In this document: in pieces, positions 27,161-36,164 of the stretch
Layout: each line of letters opens with the position of its first letter
Position numbering within the stretch: position 1 is the first letter of the stretch
Source of the DNA: Acinetobacter calcoaceticus
GTDB taxonomy: Bacteria; Pseudomonadota; Gammaproteobacteria; Pseudomonadales; Moraxellaceae
Reading direction: 5' to 3'
Length of the DNA stretch: 64,000 nt
Assembly (NCBI RefSeq): GCF_004345325.1
Contig: NZ_SLVJ01000006.1
Coordinates: 90,856 to 154,855, forward strand
The notes under the pieces: generated by a model
Databases searched by the model: none
The model's input: only the letters and a program-made list of their open reading frames with translations
Told to the model about the DNA's origin: nothing
Translations under genes and position numbers: made by a program

Positions 27161-27601
27161 TTACTGGCTTAAAATAATGGCTGAAATCAATCCAGTCGCC
27201 ACTGCAGCCAATACATAACGGTCATCTACGCTGTACCATGCATAACCCTGTGGCGGCGCATAAAGTCGCGGATGACGACGCCAATTATTGACATGATACT
27301 GTTGCCCCCAATATGCCCGAGGCAAATGTCCTCCTCGATGATAACTACGGGCATTAACCTGTCTAGAACCACCTCCCCCATGCCTATATACGGGTGGAGG
27401 TGGTCTATAGCCTTGATCGTGATTACGAGGATAGTGCTGGGGTCTATGTTGCCCTTGGTTCCGCTGATGGGATTGCCCATGCCTTGAACCCTGATTTGAA
27501 GCATGGTTTGAACCACGATGATCCTGAGGTTTTGCAAAGCTTTCAGCACTCAAGCTCATTAGTGCAGACAGCAATACAGTATTGATAAATAGTAATCTCA
27601 T
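27161..27601 (-). CDS. RcnB-family periplasmic protein
   Basis: This 146-residue protein has a signal peptide (cleavage near SFA, residue 23), a low-complexity His/Gln/Arg/Asn-rich middle (about 26-75), and an RcnB-like C-terminal domain. That domain has the family blocks LPRAYWGQQYHVNNW, LYAPPQGYAWYSVDDRYVLAA and a final hydrophobic stretch. E. coli RcnB works in nickel/cobalt homeostasis. Acinetobacter and related genera have many members with a His-rich linker and unknown metal range, so metal binding here is an inference. AAGGAGTG precedes the ATG. The other-frame openings through the repeat region are composition artefacts. Confidence 0.8.
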   Translation of the reverse strand: MRLLFINTVLLSALMSLSAESFAKPQDHRGSNHASNQGSRHGQSHQRNQGQHRPQHYPRNHDQGYRPPPPVYRHGGGGSRQVNARSYHRGGHLPRAYWGQQYHVNNWRRHPRLYAPPQGYAWYSVDDRYVLAAVATGLISAIILSQ

Positions 27602-27859
27602 TTATCTCACTCCTTATTTTTTAAAATACCGGGTTCAATTTAGGCCCTCATTGCAGAAAAATCATGAATCAAATAAGTCGGATTGCAGGCATTTATTAAC
27701 CCGATACTGCGCTTCACGTGCATTGTGTAAATGATCTTTATTGCAGCATTGATTGTGTTTTAACCCGATGCATAACTTGGGTGTACTCAAAACCTCATCC
27801 CCTTGAATTTTCAGCTATACATCCCAACTTGATTAACATTGATCTAGGGGCGAATGACG

Positions 27860-28375
27860 ATGCAACAACATTTTGATTTGGTCGCATTTACTGACACGGC
27901 GTCTGATTTTCAGCTGTATTTGCAATTGGTCAGTGATATCGAGGTGATGCAAATGATCACTGAACGCGCCATTGCTGAACCTGAAGCAGTGAGCGACTAT
28001 GCAAAACTGTTAAGCAATAATGCATTGCTGTCCGGTTGTGGAAATTTTAAGATTATCGATGCAGGCACTCAGCAATTTATTGGATTGGCCAAACTTGAAG
28101 TCGATCATCGAGATGCTGCTGTGGCTGAACTCGGTTATATGCTACTTCCTGTGTATTGGGGCCAAGGCATTGCCAGTCAGATCGCCAAGCAACTGATTCA
28201 ACAAGCTCAAAGCTTGCCACAATTGTGCAGTCTCACTGCCATCATTGATCCCAAACATGCAGCATCACGTAAAGTATTAAGCAAACATGGATTTGAATCA
28301 GCAGGGTTTGAAGATTATGATGGCTTGCCTGCTGAAATACTGAACTTGTCTTTAGCACATGAAATCCAAGCCTAA
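27860..28375 (+). CDS. GNAT family N-acetyltransferase
   Basis: The 171-residue protein has the GNAT fold of the ribosomal-protein-alanine/RimJ-type acetyltransferase_3 group. It contains VAELGYMLLPVYWGQGIASQIAKQLI, with the acetyl-CoA pyrophosphate loop (Q/R-x-x-G-x-A), and the late block DPKHAASRKVLSKHGFE. The substrate is unknown. Two ATGs six bases apart could start it (27854, 27860). The second is chosen because AGGGG would then be spaced nine bases away instead of three. It is followed 45 bp later by an unrelated hypothetical gene on the same strand. Confidence 0.85.
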   Translation: MQQHFDLVAFTDTASDFQLYLQLVSDIEVMQMITERAIAEPEAVSDYAKLLSNNALLSGCGNFKIIDAGTQQFIGLAKLEVDHRDAAVAELGYMLLPVYWGQGIASQIAKQLIQQAQSLPQLCSLTAIIDPKHAASRKVLSKHGFESAGFEDYDGLPAEILNLSLAHEIQA

Positions 28376-28420
28376 GCTTTATGCTAAACTTTAGCCCCAC
28401 CTGCATTTGAGAGCCTTATC

Positions 28421-28867
28421 GTGTCTGAATTGAGTTTTGATCGTCTGCATCAGTTTTTTTCAAAAGTGCCGAGTATTCAAGCATCGCGGATCGATGCCTA
28501 TGGATCTGATGGCGCACATGCATGGTGGTTTAAGTTTCAAATCGACACCACTCATGCCCTCGCTTGGCAGACCGTGCAAGAACTCGGTCATGTACTGAAT
28601 TATCTTTCTACCAATGAACGTCTGCCGACTCAGTTTTTCCCTGTGTCCCCACCACCCTATATGAATGGTGAGGCACAACAATTTTTAGCTTGGGTGATTC
28701 AGTGTAATCATGCGGACTTTGGCCCTGATGTGGTCTGCGATTGGTTAGAAGCACGCCTGCCGAGTCCAGTCGAAGATGAAGATCAGTGGAAGATTAAAAC
28801 CAAGCTTGAAGATATTGAAAAGATGAGCGATAAAGATTTGGATCAGATGATTCCACCAAACAACTAG
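28421..28867 (+). CDS. Conserved hypothetical protein, acidic C-terminus
   Basis: I do not recognise a family. The 148-residue product is soluble, acidic and Trp-rich, with a compact N-terminal region (1-115) and a charged, helical tail (EDEDQWKIKTKLEDIEKMSDKDLDQ pattern) ending in PPNN. It is initiated by GTG at 28421. It follows the GNAT gene by 45 bp on the same strand, suggesting co-transcription, and a strong bidirectional terminator follows. The coding bias matches its neighbours, which supports a real gene. Confidence 0.7.
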   Translation: MSELSFDRLHQFFSKVPSIQASRIDAYGSDGAHAWWFKFQIDTTHALAWQTVQELGHVLNYLSTNERLPTQFFPVSPPPYMNGEAQQFLAWVIQCNHADFGPDVVCDWLEARLPSPVEDEDQWKIKTKLEDIEKMSDKDLDQMIPPNN

Positions 28868-28904
28868 ACCGACTAAGTTGATTCACTTGGTGCATCGCCA
28901 GTCA

Positions 28905-28937
28905 TAAAAAAAATGCCATCTGATGATGGCATTTTTT
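28905..28937. terminator. Bidirectional terminator before the PLD-like gene
   Basis: ATGCCATC and GATGGCAT pair across a 4-nt loop, with a run of A on the left and T on the right. It separates convergent genes. Confidence 0.9.
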
Positions 28938-28978
28938 TACGTTCAACAGTGCTCGACACTGAGGGTACTATTCCTACA

Positions 28979-30442
28979 TCAAAACGTCGACATACCCGAC
29001 CATTCCATAAAGCGGTAGGTCCAATATTTCATTGTTGATTCATCGGCAAACTCTGCATAGTCCACACTCATTTTTCGACCATTAAGATTGGACCAAGCGC
29101 TATTAAAATAGTTCCCCGCATCGACGAATACCATTTGCTGAGCTGCACCGATGACACGTAAATCAGTTTCAAGATTATAATTTTTTAGATTACGCGCAGT
29201 GAAATTGGCTGAACCCAAAATCATTTCAGTCTGCTGCGGATTACGTTTAATAATCATTTTGCTGTGGCATTGCTCACCTTGGGTATTACACCAACGCACA
29301 TCGATACCGGCTTGATGCAACTCAGACGCCACTTGACGATTTGGCATACCGTTCTTTTCCCGTCCAAAGGCATCTTTGTTTGGATCGAGTAACACTCTGA
29401 CATTTACCCCACGGTCTTTTGCATCCATCAATTGCTGGATAATCTCGCGCTCTGACAGATAGAACATCATCAAATCAATCGACTCTTTTGCTTTCGCCGT
29501 TTTGATCAAGTCGACTACTGAGCGGTAAATTGCAGCCTCGGTCAAGACTTGAACCTGAGGCTGATCCATTGCGCCATCGACATTACCAACGATCACCATC
29601 GGTGCATCCCCACCCGACATGGTGGCGACTGCACGTTCAGAATTTAATAAATCGATAGCAGTATGACCTGAGACCAACAAACCGACATTGGAATGGCGTG
29701 AACTGCCATCGTGCGGATTCGCAGAAATCACCATACTTTTCCAGCCCTCAAGCGTATCAACCATAATGGTTTTACGATGATTGGCTTTGAAGTTTAGTAA
29801 GTTGAGATAGCTGCGAATGGTAATTTTCTCATTGCCAAATGGATTTGGTAACCAACCCCCTTCTGGGTTATTGCCTACACCCTGACAGCACAGATACCAC
29901 AGGCCTGACCATGCAGGGTTGGGTGTGCGTAAAGGTGCTAAATCGGTTTCCATCACCTCGACCCCCGATTGGCGCATTTTTGCATATTGCTGCGGTATCA
30001 TCCCGCCATAGACCGAGTTAATTGGATCGGTGATAAATTTGATTTCAATATTTGGGTTTTGTTGCCGTTTAATCGCCAAAGCATCCGTCAACTCTTTGGT
30101 CAAAGGTCGGTGCTGCAGCTTAGATGTGCCCACCTCGGCATTAAACAAAAACATATCGATGACAATGGTGCTCTCAGCTTCAGCAATCAGTTGTAAGACT
30201 TGATCGAAAATCTGTTGATCCAGTTGCTGCTGACCTTGAGCGTCGACATAGCTTTGATCGACGAGAAACTTCACATTGGCATGGCGTAATGGACCGGTGT
30301 AGTCCAAACCTGCTGGCATGGTTTTAACACTATGAAATACGGCTGAAGCCACATAACCCAATGCTAAAAAACCGACCACTACACCCAAGTAGCGTCGGCG
30401 AGACCAATTCAATTTTGTCTGAAGTTTTCGAAAGATACGCAT
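28979..30442 (-). CDS. Phospholipase D-like / cardiolipin-synthase-type protein
   Basis: The 487-residue protein has an N-terminal transmembrane anchor (about 17-37) and two PLD-superfamily halves. The first contains a full HKD motif, HRKTIMVD near residue 222. The second has HSKMIIKR followed by LGSANFTARN (about 397-422), in which the Asp expected six positions after the first residue of HxKxxxxD is replaced. Such enzymes transfer or cleave phosphodiesters in membranes (cardiolipin synthesis, endonuclease or phospholipase D). Which activity applies is not clear. The atypical second motif makes a standard phospholipase somewhat less certain, though some PLDs tolerate this. An inverted repeat immediately upstream of the start codon may affect translation. 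Confidence 0.8.
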   Translation of the reverse strand: MRIFRKLQTKLNWSRRRYLGVVVGFLALGYVASAVFHSVKTMPAGLDYTGPLRHANVKFLVDQSYVDAQGQQQLDQQIFDQVLQLIAEAESTIVIDMFLFNAEVGTSKLQHRPLTKELTDALAIKRQQNPNIEIKFITDPINSVYGGMIPQQYAKMRQSGVEVMETDLAPLRTPNPAWSGLWYLCCQGVGNNPEGGWLPNPFGNEKITIRSYLNLLNFKANHRKTIMVDTLEGWKSMVISANPHDGSSRHSNVGLLVSGHTAIDLLNSERAVATMSGGDAPMVIVGNVDGAMDQPQVQVLTEAAIYRSVVDLIKTAKAKESIDLMMFYLSEREIIQQLMDAKDRGVNVRVLLDPNKDAFGREKNGMPNRQVASELHQAGIDVRWCNTQGEQCHSKMIIKRNPQQTEMILGSANFTARNLKNYNLETDLRVIGAAQQMVFVDAGNYFNSAWSNLNGRKMSVDYAEFADESTMKYWTYRFMEWSGMSTF

Positions 30443-30449
30443 AATAACA

Positions 30450-30476
30450 ACCTAGTCTAATGCGCTCAGACTAGGT
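30450..30476. repeat. 9-bp inverted repeat overlapping the PLD-like gene's ribosome site
   Basis: ACCTAGTCT and AGACTAGGT (9-nt loop) end seven bases before the ATG of the PLD-like gene. The only SD-like bases, TAGG, lie in the stem. There is no T tract. It could terminate the znuD transcript or gate translation of the PLD-like gene. Confidence 0.5.
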
Positions 30477-30521
30477 GCAATCTGCTTTATTTTCAATACG
30501 ATTTTCGTGAAAAATGTCACT

Positions 30522-32630
30522 TTAGAAGTTTAAGTTGACACCCATCATGAAATTACGCCCCATTTGTGGAATCTGTGGCAAGAACGAAGCATGTTGATAA
30601 ACTTGCTGATCTAACAAGTTGTTTGCATTAAAGAAAACACGATATTCCTGTGCTGCTTTGTACTTTCCTGCACCTGTACCGGTATAGGAAAGTCCAAGAT
30701 TCAACATATTGTAGCCATCGGTGGCACTTTCAAAAGCACTGATCTTATCTTGTTCAAACACATGGTAAAACTCTGCAGAACCAGCCCAATGATCATCAAA
30801 TGCAGCATCGACTCGTGTACCCACACGCCCTGCTGGGACACGTGGTGCATTGTCATTGTCGATTTTTCCGCGTACATAATCGCCAAATAAGCCAACGTTA
30901 TAAACAGGATTGAGCTGATAGGCAACCTTGCCTTCTAGACCATAAAACTTAGCCGAATCTTGATTGTATTCAATCAGACGGAAGTCTTTATAGCGATCCA
31001 AGGTTTGTGCATAGATATAATCATCAAACCAGTTGTGATAGAGATTGACCTTGTAACTCAATTGCTGATTATCAAAGTTCAATCCCAACTCTAGGTTATT
31101 GGACTGCTCTTTGTTTAAGTTTTGGTTGCCCTTTTCATAAGTATTGGTGGCAAAGTGTTTGCCATCTGAATACAACTCTTGTGCCAAAGGCAGACGCTCT
31201 TGGTGCGAAGCGGTTAAGGACAAAGTGTAATCAGGGGCAAAGTCCCAATGCGTGGCACCCGAATATGAAAATGCCGTTCCACTAAAATCTTTTTGATCCG
31301 AATCAATTTGATTCTTTTGATAATCCACCCGTGTACCAAGTTCAAAACGCAGATCTTTCCATTGGTTTTTTTCTAAGCCAAATAGACTATATTTATGGGT
31401 TTTGTTCGGTGCGAGGATGGCCTCCTCACCATTGAGATTGAGTTTTTGTTGACTGGCTTGTACACCCCACAGTCCATCCCAACCCGCTATGGTCTGATGT
31501 TCGAGTTCCAATCTACCGTCATAGGCCTTACTTTCAAATCGAGTGGCAATATTGCCCTCTTCAATTTCATCATGGCGATAATCGGTATAGCTGGCTTGAA
31601 AACGTAATGTTGAAAAACCGTGAAAAGGATCATTCAACTCAGAGCGAAAATCATAGCGCTCCGAAACCAAATCAATCCATGGCCCCCCATGCGCATGTCC
31701 ATCTTCATCATGATCGTGGCCATGACCTGCTCCCTCATGTCCTTCGCCCTCATGATCGTCATGCCCATGACCACCACAATGCAAAGACATTCCATGCAAA
31801 TGGCAGTCTTCATATTCATGGCTATGGCCCGGTAGGCCGTATTGATCCTTACGTTTGCTATATGCCATACCCGCAAAGCCACGTTCACCGATCCACGACA
31901 GACCTAGATTAAAATTTTCAGACTCTGCAAAGGTGTTATCGACACGACGCTCTTTGTTCTGATGCACGTGGTCACCATGATCTTCGGTCACGATATAATT
32001 TGGCGCAATATAATTATTGGCATCACGTTTTAGACCTTCCACACGTAGCGCCACATTGCTGCCTAGCGCAACGGTGGCACCAGCTTGGACTAATTTTTCA
32101 TCATTGCCGGTGTTATATCGCACGCCGACCTGTGCTTCATAGCCTTTTTCTGGCATCTGAGTCGGGATTTTCCCATCAGTGACATTGACCAGACCACCCA
32201 CCGAACCCGCAGCATACAATAAACTGGCAGGTCCACGGATCACCTCAATTTTTTCTGACAATTGCGGATCAATCGTGACCACATGATCAGGGGAAAGGCT
32301 CGATACATCCATGGTATCGCTGGCATTAGAGGTCACTTTTAAACGCGCACCTTCTTGGCCACGAATCACAGGACGACTGGCACCAGCACCAAAACCACTC
32401 GACGATACACTCAACTCATTTTGTAATGCATCACCTAAGGTGCTGGCAGATTGTTGCAACTGAGCCTGCTTTACAGTCTGCTCAGCTTGAATAAAACCAA
32501 CATCCGACTGAGCTGTGACTGTGATCGTTGCCAATTCAACAGGCACTGGGCTTTGTTGTTCAGCCCAAGAGGTATTCGTCAAGATAGACCAGATAGACAG
32601 TGCCAACGCACTTTGGCTTAAGCGATTCAT
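30522..32630 (-). CDS. znuD: TonB-dependent zinc receptor of the ZnuD type
   Basis: This 702-residue outer-membrane receptor has a signal peptide (cleavage near AEQQ, residue 24), a TonB-box-like start (ATITVTAQ) and a plug domain with the family blocks ASRPVIRGQEGARLKV and SEKIEVIRGPASLLYAAGSVGGLVNV. The barrel ends FMMGVNLNF. Residues ~269-315 hold a very His/Asp/Glu-rich extracellular loop with a Cys pair (CHLH...LHCGG), the metal-capture loop seen in ZnuD, plus a smaller HGDHVH cluster near 218. Zinc is the inferred ligand. A candidate Zur box upstream supports regulation by zinc starvation. Manganese or other metal ligands cannot be ruled out from sequence. Confidence 0.88.
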   Translation of the reverse strand: MNRLSQSALALSIWSILTNTSWAEQQSPVPVELATITVTAQSDVGFIQAEQTVKQAQLQQSASTLGDALQNELSVSSSGFGAGASRPVIRGQEGARLKVTSNASDTMDVSSLSPDHVVTIDPQLSEKIEVIRGPASLLYAAGSVGGLVNVTDGKIPTQMPEKGYEAQVGVRYNTGNDEKLVQAGATVALGSNVALRVEGLKRDANNYIAPNYIVTEDHGDHVHQNKERRVDNTFAESENFNLGLSWIGERGFAGMAYSKRKDQYGLPGHSHEYEDCHLHGMSLHCGGHGHDDHEGEGHEGAGHGHDHDEDGHAHGGPWIDLVSERYDFRSELNDPFHGFSTLRFQASYTDYRHDEIEEGNIATRFESKAYDGRLELEHQTIAGWDGLWGVQASQQKLNLNGEEAILAPNKTHKYSLFGLEKNQWKDLRFELGTRVDYQKNQIDSDQKDFSGTAFSYSGATHWDFAPDYTLSLTASHQERLPLAQELYSDGKHFATNTYEKGNQNLNKEQSNNLELGLNFDNQQLSYKVNLYHNWFDDYIYAQTLDRYKDFRLIEYNQDSAKFYGLEGKVAYQLNPVYNVGLFGDYVRGKIDNDNAPRVPAGRVGTRVDAAFDDHWAGSAEFYHVFEQDKISAFESATDGYNMLNLGLSYTGTGAGKYKAAQEYRVFFNANNLLDQQVYQHASFLPQIPQMGRNFMMGVNLNF

Positions 32631-32655
32631 ATGCTTTCAAAGCTCATTATGAAAT

Positions 32656-32678
32656 TTTTTGTTATGTTATAACATTTC
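32656..32678. promoter_or_regulatory. Candidate Zur box in the znuD - DUF4184 intergenic region
   Basis: The core TGTTAT-N3-ATAACA is a perfect inverted repeat, and the right side extends to ATAACATTTC as in gammaproteobacterial Zur boxes. The left outer part is not conserved. It lies 26-48 bp upstream of the znuD ATG and is also upstream of the divergent gene at 32762. Confidence 0.6.
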
Positions 32679-32761
32679 AAATTAATTGCAATAAAAAACA
32701 GTTATTCAGTGCTAACTTTTATAGACTGTGCTGTAAAATTCGTTCAGAACCAGTGTTATTC

Positions 32762-33577
32762 ATGCCTTTCACCCTTTCGCATATGATCGTCGCGCCCCCC
32801 ATCTCCAAACTCAGTGGTGATCGTCTCCCGATTGCCGCCTTGGCGATTGGCAGTATGACCCCCGATCTATATCGACTGTTTACCGAACAAGATTTCAACC
32901 AATCGCATCAATGGAATAGCCTGTTCAGCCTCAACCTCGGACTCGGCTTATTTTTCTGTGCGCTCTGGTATCTACTCTATCGCCCAGTGCTGTTTGCCCT
33001 ACTCAATCTCAATAAACCACTGCGCTTACATTCATTTCGTTCAATATGCGGTTTCGTACTCTGTGTCTGCATCGCCATTGTGATCGGTGCCGCTACCCAT
33101 CTGATCTGGGATGGTCTTACCCATTCAGACTTTAGAAGCTTTGCTTTTCATGACTTTCTTAATCAGAGCGTGGTGATTGCTGAACGTACATTTGCCATGC
33201 ATCGTGTATTACAAATTGGCTCTTCAATCATCGCTTTACCAATATTACTTTGGATGGGCATCCACTACGCGATAGCTTATAGGCCAGCCTCTCATCAACA
33301 TCAGGCTCACACCGCTCAAACTGAGCAATCCGATCAATTACGCCAACCATTAAAATTTGCCGGTCTATTATTGATTTTATTCAGCTTCTTTATTGGATGC
33401 TTTGCCTATATCGATTTTGCACAAAGCTGGAGTGCAGATGCACGTTGGGCTGACCTGTATCAATTCATTGGTCGCGCCATCAATCAGTTTTCTAGCGCAT
33501 TTTTAATCAGCTTTAGCCTCGGCTGTGTGGCGATATTGATCTTTATGCAGCGCAAAGGCTTACAGCCCTATCGTTAG
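32762..33577 (+). CDS. DUF4184 family membrane protein
   Basis: The 271-residue protein starts MPFTLSHMIVAPP, with GSMTPDLYR near residue 38 and a HLIWDGLTH block, the landmarks of DUF4184. The spaced His/Asp residues suggest a membrane-embedded metal site similar to membrane-bound metal-dependent hydrolases (YdjM-like). Six hydrophobic segments are visible. Its function is unknown. The frame stays open further upstream, but the ATG at 32762 is the natural start because the family begins MPFTLSH. It is divergent from znuD with the candidate Zur box between, so zinc-dependent control is possible but unproven. Confidence 0.75.
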   Translation: MPFTLSHMIVAPPISKLSGDRLPIAALAIGSMTPDLYRLFTEQDFNQSHQWNSLFSLNLGLGLFFCALWYLLYRPVLFALLNLNKPLRLHSFRSICGFVLCVCIAIVIGAATHLIWDGLTHSDFRSFAFHDFLNQSVVIAERTFAMHRVLQIGSSIIALPILLWMGIHYAIAYRPASHQHQAHTAQTEQSDQLRQPLKFAGLLLILFSFFIGCFAYIDFAQSWSADARWADLYQFIGRAINQFSSAFLISFSLGCVAILIFMQRKGLQPYR

Positions 33578-33658
33578 AACTTGATGAAATTTTGCTGTTT
33601 TTATAACTACTTCTTGTGACTACACCTGCAACGAGGCATAATTGAGTGTTTCCTAAAG

Positions 33659-33683
33659 TAAGTCACTCCTGACTTATTTTTTT
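33659..33683 (+). terminator. Terminator of the DUF4184 gene
   Basis: TAAGTCA and TGACTTA (loop CTCC) are followed by seven T residues. A weak 7-bp stem lying 41 bp before the aspS start codon, so it may also act in the aspS leader. Confidence 0.65.
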
Positions 33684-33723
33684 ACTTATTTTTTTAAATA
33701 ATAGAAGTTGGACTTAGCACGCC

Positions 33724-35523
33724 ATGATGCGAACTCATTACTGCGGCTCTTTAACAGAAGCCCAAATTGACCAAACAGTAACATTATGCGGTTGGGTACA
33801 CCGTCGCCGCGATCATGGCGGTGTAATCTTCCTCGATATGCGTGACCGTGATGGTCTCGTACAAGTGGTTATCGATCCAGATACCCCAGAAGCATTCTCA
33901 ACAGCTGACAAAGCACGCTCTGAATTTGTATTAAAAATCACAGGCCGTGTACGTCGTCGTTATGAAGGCACCGAAAATGCCAATATGGTCAGTGGACAAA
34001 TTGAAGTCCTTGGCAAAGACATCGAAGTGCTTGCCAGCTCTGAGACACCGCCATTCCCATTGAACGATGAAAACGTCAATATCTCTGAAGATGTACGTTT
34101 AAAATATCGCTTCCTCGATATTCGTCGTCCAGAAATGTTAGACCGCTTACGTTTCCGTTCTAAAGTCACCAATCTTATCCGTAACTATTTGGATGATAAT
34201 GGTTTCTTAGATGTGGAAACTCCAATTTTGACCCGTGCTACGCCTGAAGGCGCACGTGACTATTTGGTACCGAGCCGCGTTTCAAATGGTAGTTTCTATG
34301 CCCTACCACAGTCACCACAGTTGTTTAAACAATTGTTAATGGTGGGTGGTATTGATCGTTATTATCAAATCGCAAAATGTTTCCGTGACGAAGACTTACG
34401 TGCCGATCGTCAACCAGAATTCACCCAAATCGACATTGAAACTTCATTCTTAAACGATGAAGAAATCATGGATTTGATGGAAGGAATGACGGTTAAGCTG
34501 TTCAAGGACATGCTTGGCATCAATTTTGATCGCTTCCAACGTATGCCGTATAGCGAAGCAATGCGTGACTATGCATCTGATAAACCAGATATGCGTATTC
34601 CACTTAAACTCATCGATGTTGCAGATCTTATGCAAGACGTTGAGTTCAAAGTCTTTGCTGGCCCTGCCAAAGATCCTAAAGGCCGTATCGTTGCATTACG
34701 CGTGCCGGGTGCTGGTGCTCTGCCACGTAGCCAAATTGATGAATATACTAAATTTGTTGGCATCTATGGTGCCAAAGGTTTGGCTTATATCAAAGTCAAT
34801 GAACTTGAAAAAGGCGTTGAAGGCTTACAGTCTCCAATCGTTAAGTTCATCGAACCAATCGTTATGGATCTATTAAAACGTGTTGGCGCGGAAAATGGCG
34901 ACATCGTCTTCTTTGGTGCTGATAAAGCCAAAGTCGTTAACGATGCTATGGGTGCGCTTCGCGTTAAAATCGGTCATGACCTCAAACTCGCTACTTGCGA
35001 ATGGGCACCACTTTGGGTGGTTGATTTCCCAATGTTTGAGGAAACTGATGATGGCAAATGGACCTCTGTTCACCATCCATTTACCCTGCCAAAAAGCAGC
35101 GTAGAAGATGTTAAGAACAATCCAGGTGAAGCATTATCTGTTGCTTATGACATGGTATTGAACGGTACTGAAGTGGGTGGTGGTTCACTGCGTATCTATA
35201 CCCTTGAAATGCAAAAAGCGATTTTTGCTGCACTCGGTATCGATGACGAAGAAGCTGAAGAGAAATTTAGCTTCCTACTTAATGCGTTGAAATATGGTGC
35301 GCCTCCACATGGTGGTTTGGCATTCGGTTTAGACCGTCTAATCATGCTGATGACCGGTGCATCGTCTATTCGTGATGTGATCGCATTCCCGAAAACCAAA
35401 ACAGCTGAATGTCCTTTAACTCAAGCACCTGCGCCAGTTGAAGCCAACCAGTTACGTGATCTGGGTATTCGTCTACGCGAAAAACCAAAAGCTGACGAAG
35501 CTAAAGCAGAAGTTTCTAAATAA
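33724..35523 (+). CDS. aspS: Aspartate--tRNA ligase, probably non-discriminating type
   Basis: AspRS charges tRNA-Asp. The 599-residue bacterial-type class II synthetase has the OB-fold anticodon-binding domain (1-110), the catalytic core with motif 2 ([20 protein letters not shown], about 219-238), the GAD insert, and motif 3 ([13 protein letters not shown], about 540-552). Residues in the anticodon domain match the pattern of Pseudomonas aeruginosa AspRS (RRRDHGG with His31, and Gly in the EG pair near residue 82), which is known to charge tRNA-Asn as well. So it is probably a non-discriminating enzyme needing GatCAB to make Asn-tRNA. There are two candidate starts, ATG at 33724 and 33727. 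It marks the left border of the polysaccharide locus. Confidence 0.97.
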   Translation: MMRTHYCGSLTEAQIDQTVTLCGWVHRRRDHGGVIFLDMRDRDGLVQVVIDPDTPEAFSTADKARSEFVLKITGRVRRRYEGTENANMVSGQIEVLGKDIEVLASSETPPFPLNDENVNISEDVRLKYRFLDIRRPEMLDRLRFRSKVTNLIRNYLDDNGFLDVETPILTRATPEGARDYLVPSRVSNGSFYALPQSPQLFKQLLMVGGIDRYYQIAKCFRDEDLRADRQPEFTQIDIETSFLNDEEIMDLMEGMTVKLFKDMLGINFDRFQRMPYSEAMRDYASDKPDMRIPLKLIDVADLMQDVEFKVFAGPAKDPKGRIVALRVPGAGALPRSQIDEYTKFVGIYGAKGLAYIKVNELEKGVEGLQSPIVKFIEPIVMDLLKRVGAENGDIVFFGADKAKVVNDAMGALRVKIGHDLKLATCEWAPLWVVDFPMFEETDDGKWTSVHHPFTLPKSSVEDVKNNPGEALSVAYDMVLNGTEVGGGSLRIYTLEMQKAIFAALGIDDEEAEEKFSFLLNALKYGAPPHGGLAFGLDRLIMLMTGASSIRDVIAFPKTKTAECPLTQAPAPVEANQLRDLGIRLREKPKADEAKAEVSK

Positions 35524-35579
35524 TTCTCCTCCATCCGTCTTGCTGAATTGAGTGGTTAAAAGCGGCTCAAGCGCAACGC

Positions 35580-35606
35580 AAAAAACCTGCATCATGCAGG
35601 TTTTTT
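35580..35606 (+). terminator. aspS terminator
   Basis: AAAAACCTGC and GCAGGTTTTT form a 10-bp stem with a 5-nt loop and a T tract. Confidence 0.9.
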
Positions 35607-35740
35607 GTTGTCTTTGATTCGCCGCTGAAAACTGAAATGCTATTAAATCCTAAGTGCTATCAGTGCGACTACGCCCAGATTGATTGCGATAGAGGGCTTG
35701 AACTGGCATAATGACGCGATATTCATTGGTAGGTTTTGTT

Positions 35741-35956
35741 ATGGCTATGCGTCCAGATGTACGTCGTCAAGCGATCGTAATTATAGTGTTTGCAATCGTG
35801 CAATGGGGATTCATGCGCTATATCTTATGGGCTGAGTTGTTCAACTTAACTAGCTATCAACGTATCTTATTTTTTAGTATCAGTAGCCTCAGTGCTGCAT
35901 TACTCATCTTTGTGGCATTGCTGTATTTGGTGCTCAAGGGAAATCAGGATCAGTGA
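35741..35956 (+). CDS. Small two-helix membrane protein, unknown function
   Basis: This is a 71-residue product with two hydrophobic helices (about 9-29 and 36-58) joined by a short loop with NLTSYQR. The N-terminus MAMRPDVRRQ is basic, so both ends probably lie in the cytoplasm. I recognise no family. The start is the ATG at 35741 (GGTAGG eight bases upstream) rather than the in-frame ATG at 35711, which has no ribosome site. It sits between aspS and the first gene of the LOS locus. Coding potential is moderate. Confidence 0.6.
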   Translation: MAMRPDVRRQAIVIIVFAIVQWGFMRYILWAELFNLTSYQRILFFSISSLSAALLIFVALLYLVLKGNQDQ

Positions 35957-36164
35957 GTATATTGTTTCTCAACAGCAGAACCACCTTTCACACCACTCAA
36001 AATGTCGCCAATAAAACATGTTTTTTGTTTTTAATGAAGAATAAATCACAAAAATTCTGGGCGCGGTTACAAATTAAATTGACCTTAAACAGTGGTTTAG
36101 TCGACCACTCTCAAGACAACTCAGTTAAAATAGGCTGATCTCTTCACATTACTCCTGCTCTAGC

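Noticed and set aside
27226..27549. Overlapping minus-strand frame in the RcnB-like gene
   Set aside because: It is an alternative-frame translation of a repeat-rich region; the signal-peptide frame is better supported.
31607..31912. Plus-strand open frame rich in His across the zinc receptor
   Set aside because: The His-rich reading results from the complementary strand of the CAC/CAT-rich loop codons in znuD; there is no ribosome site.
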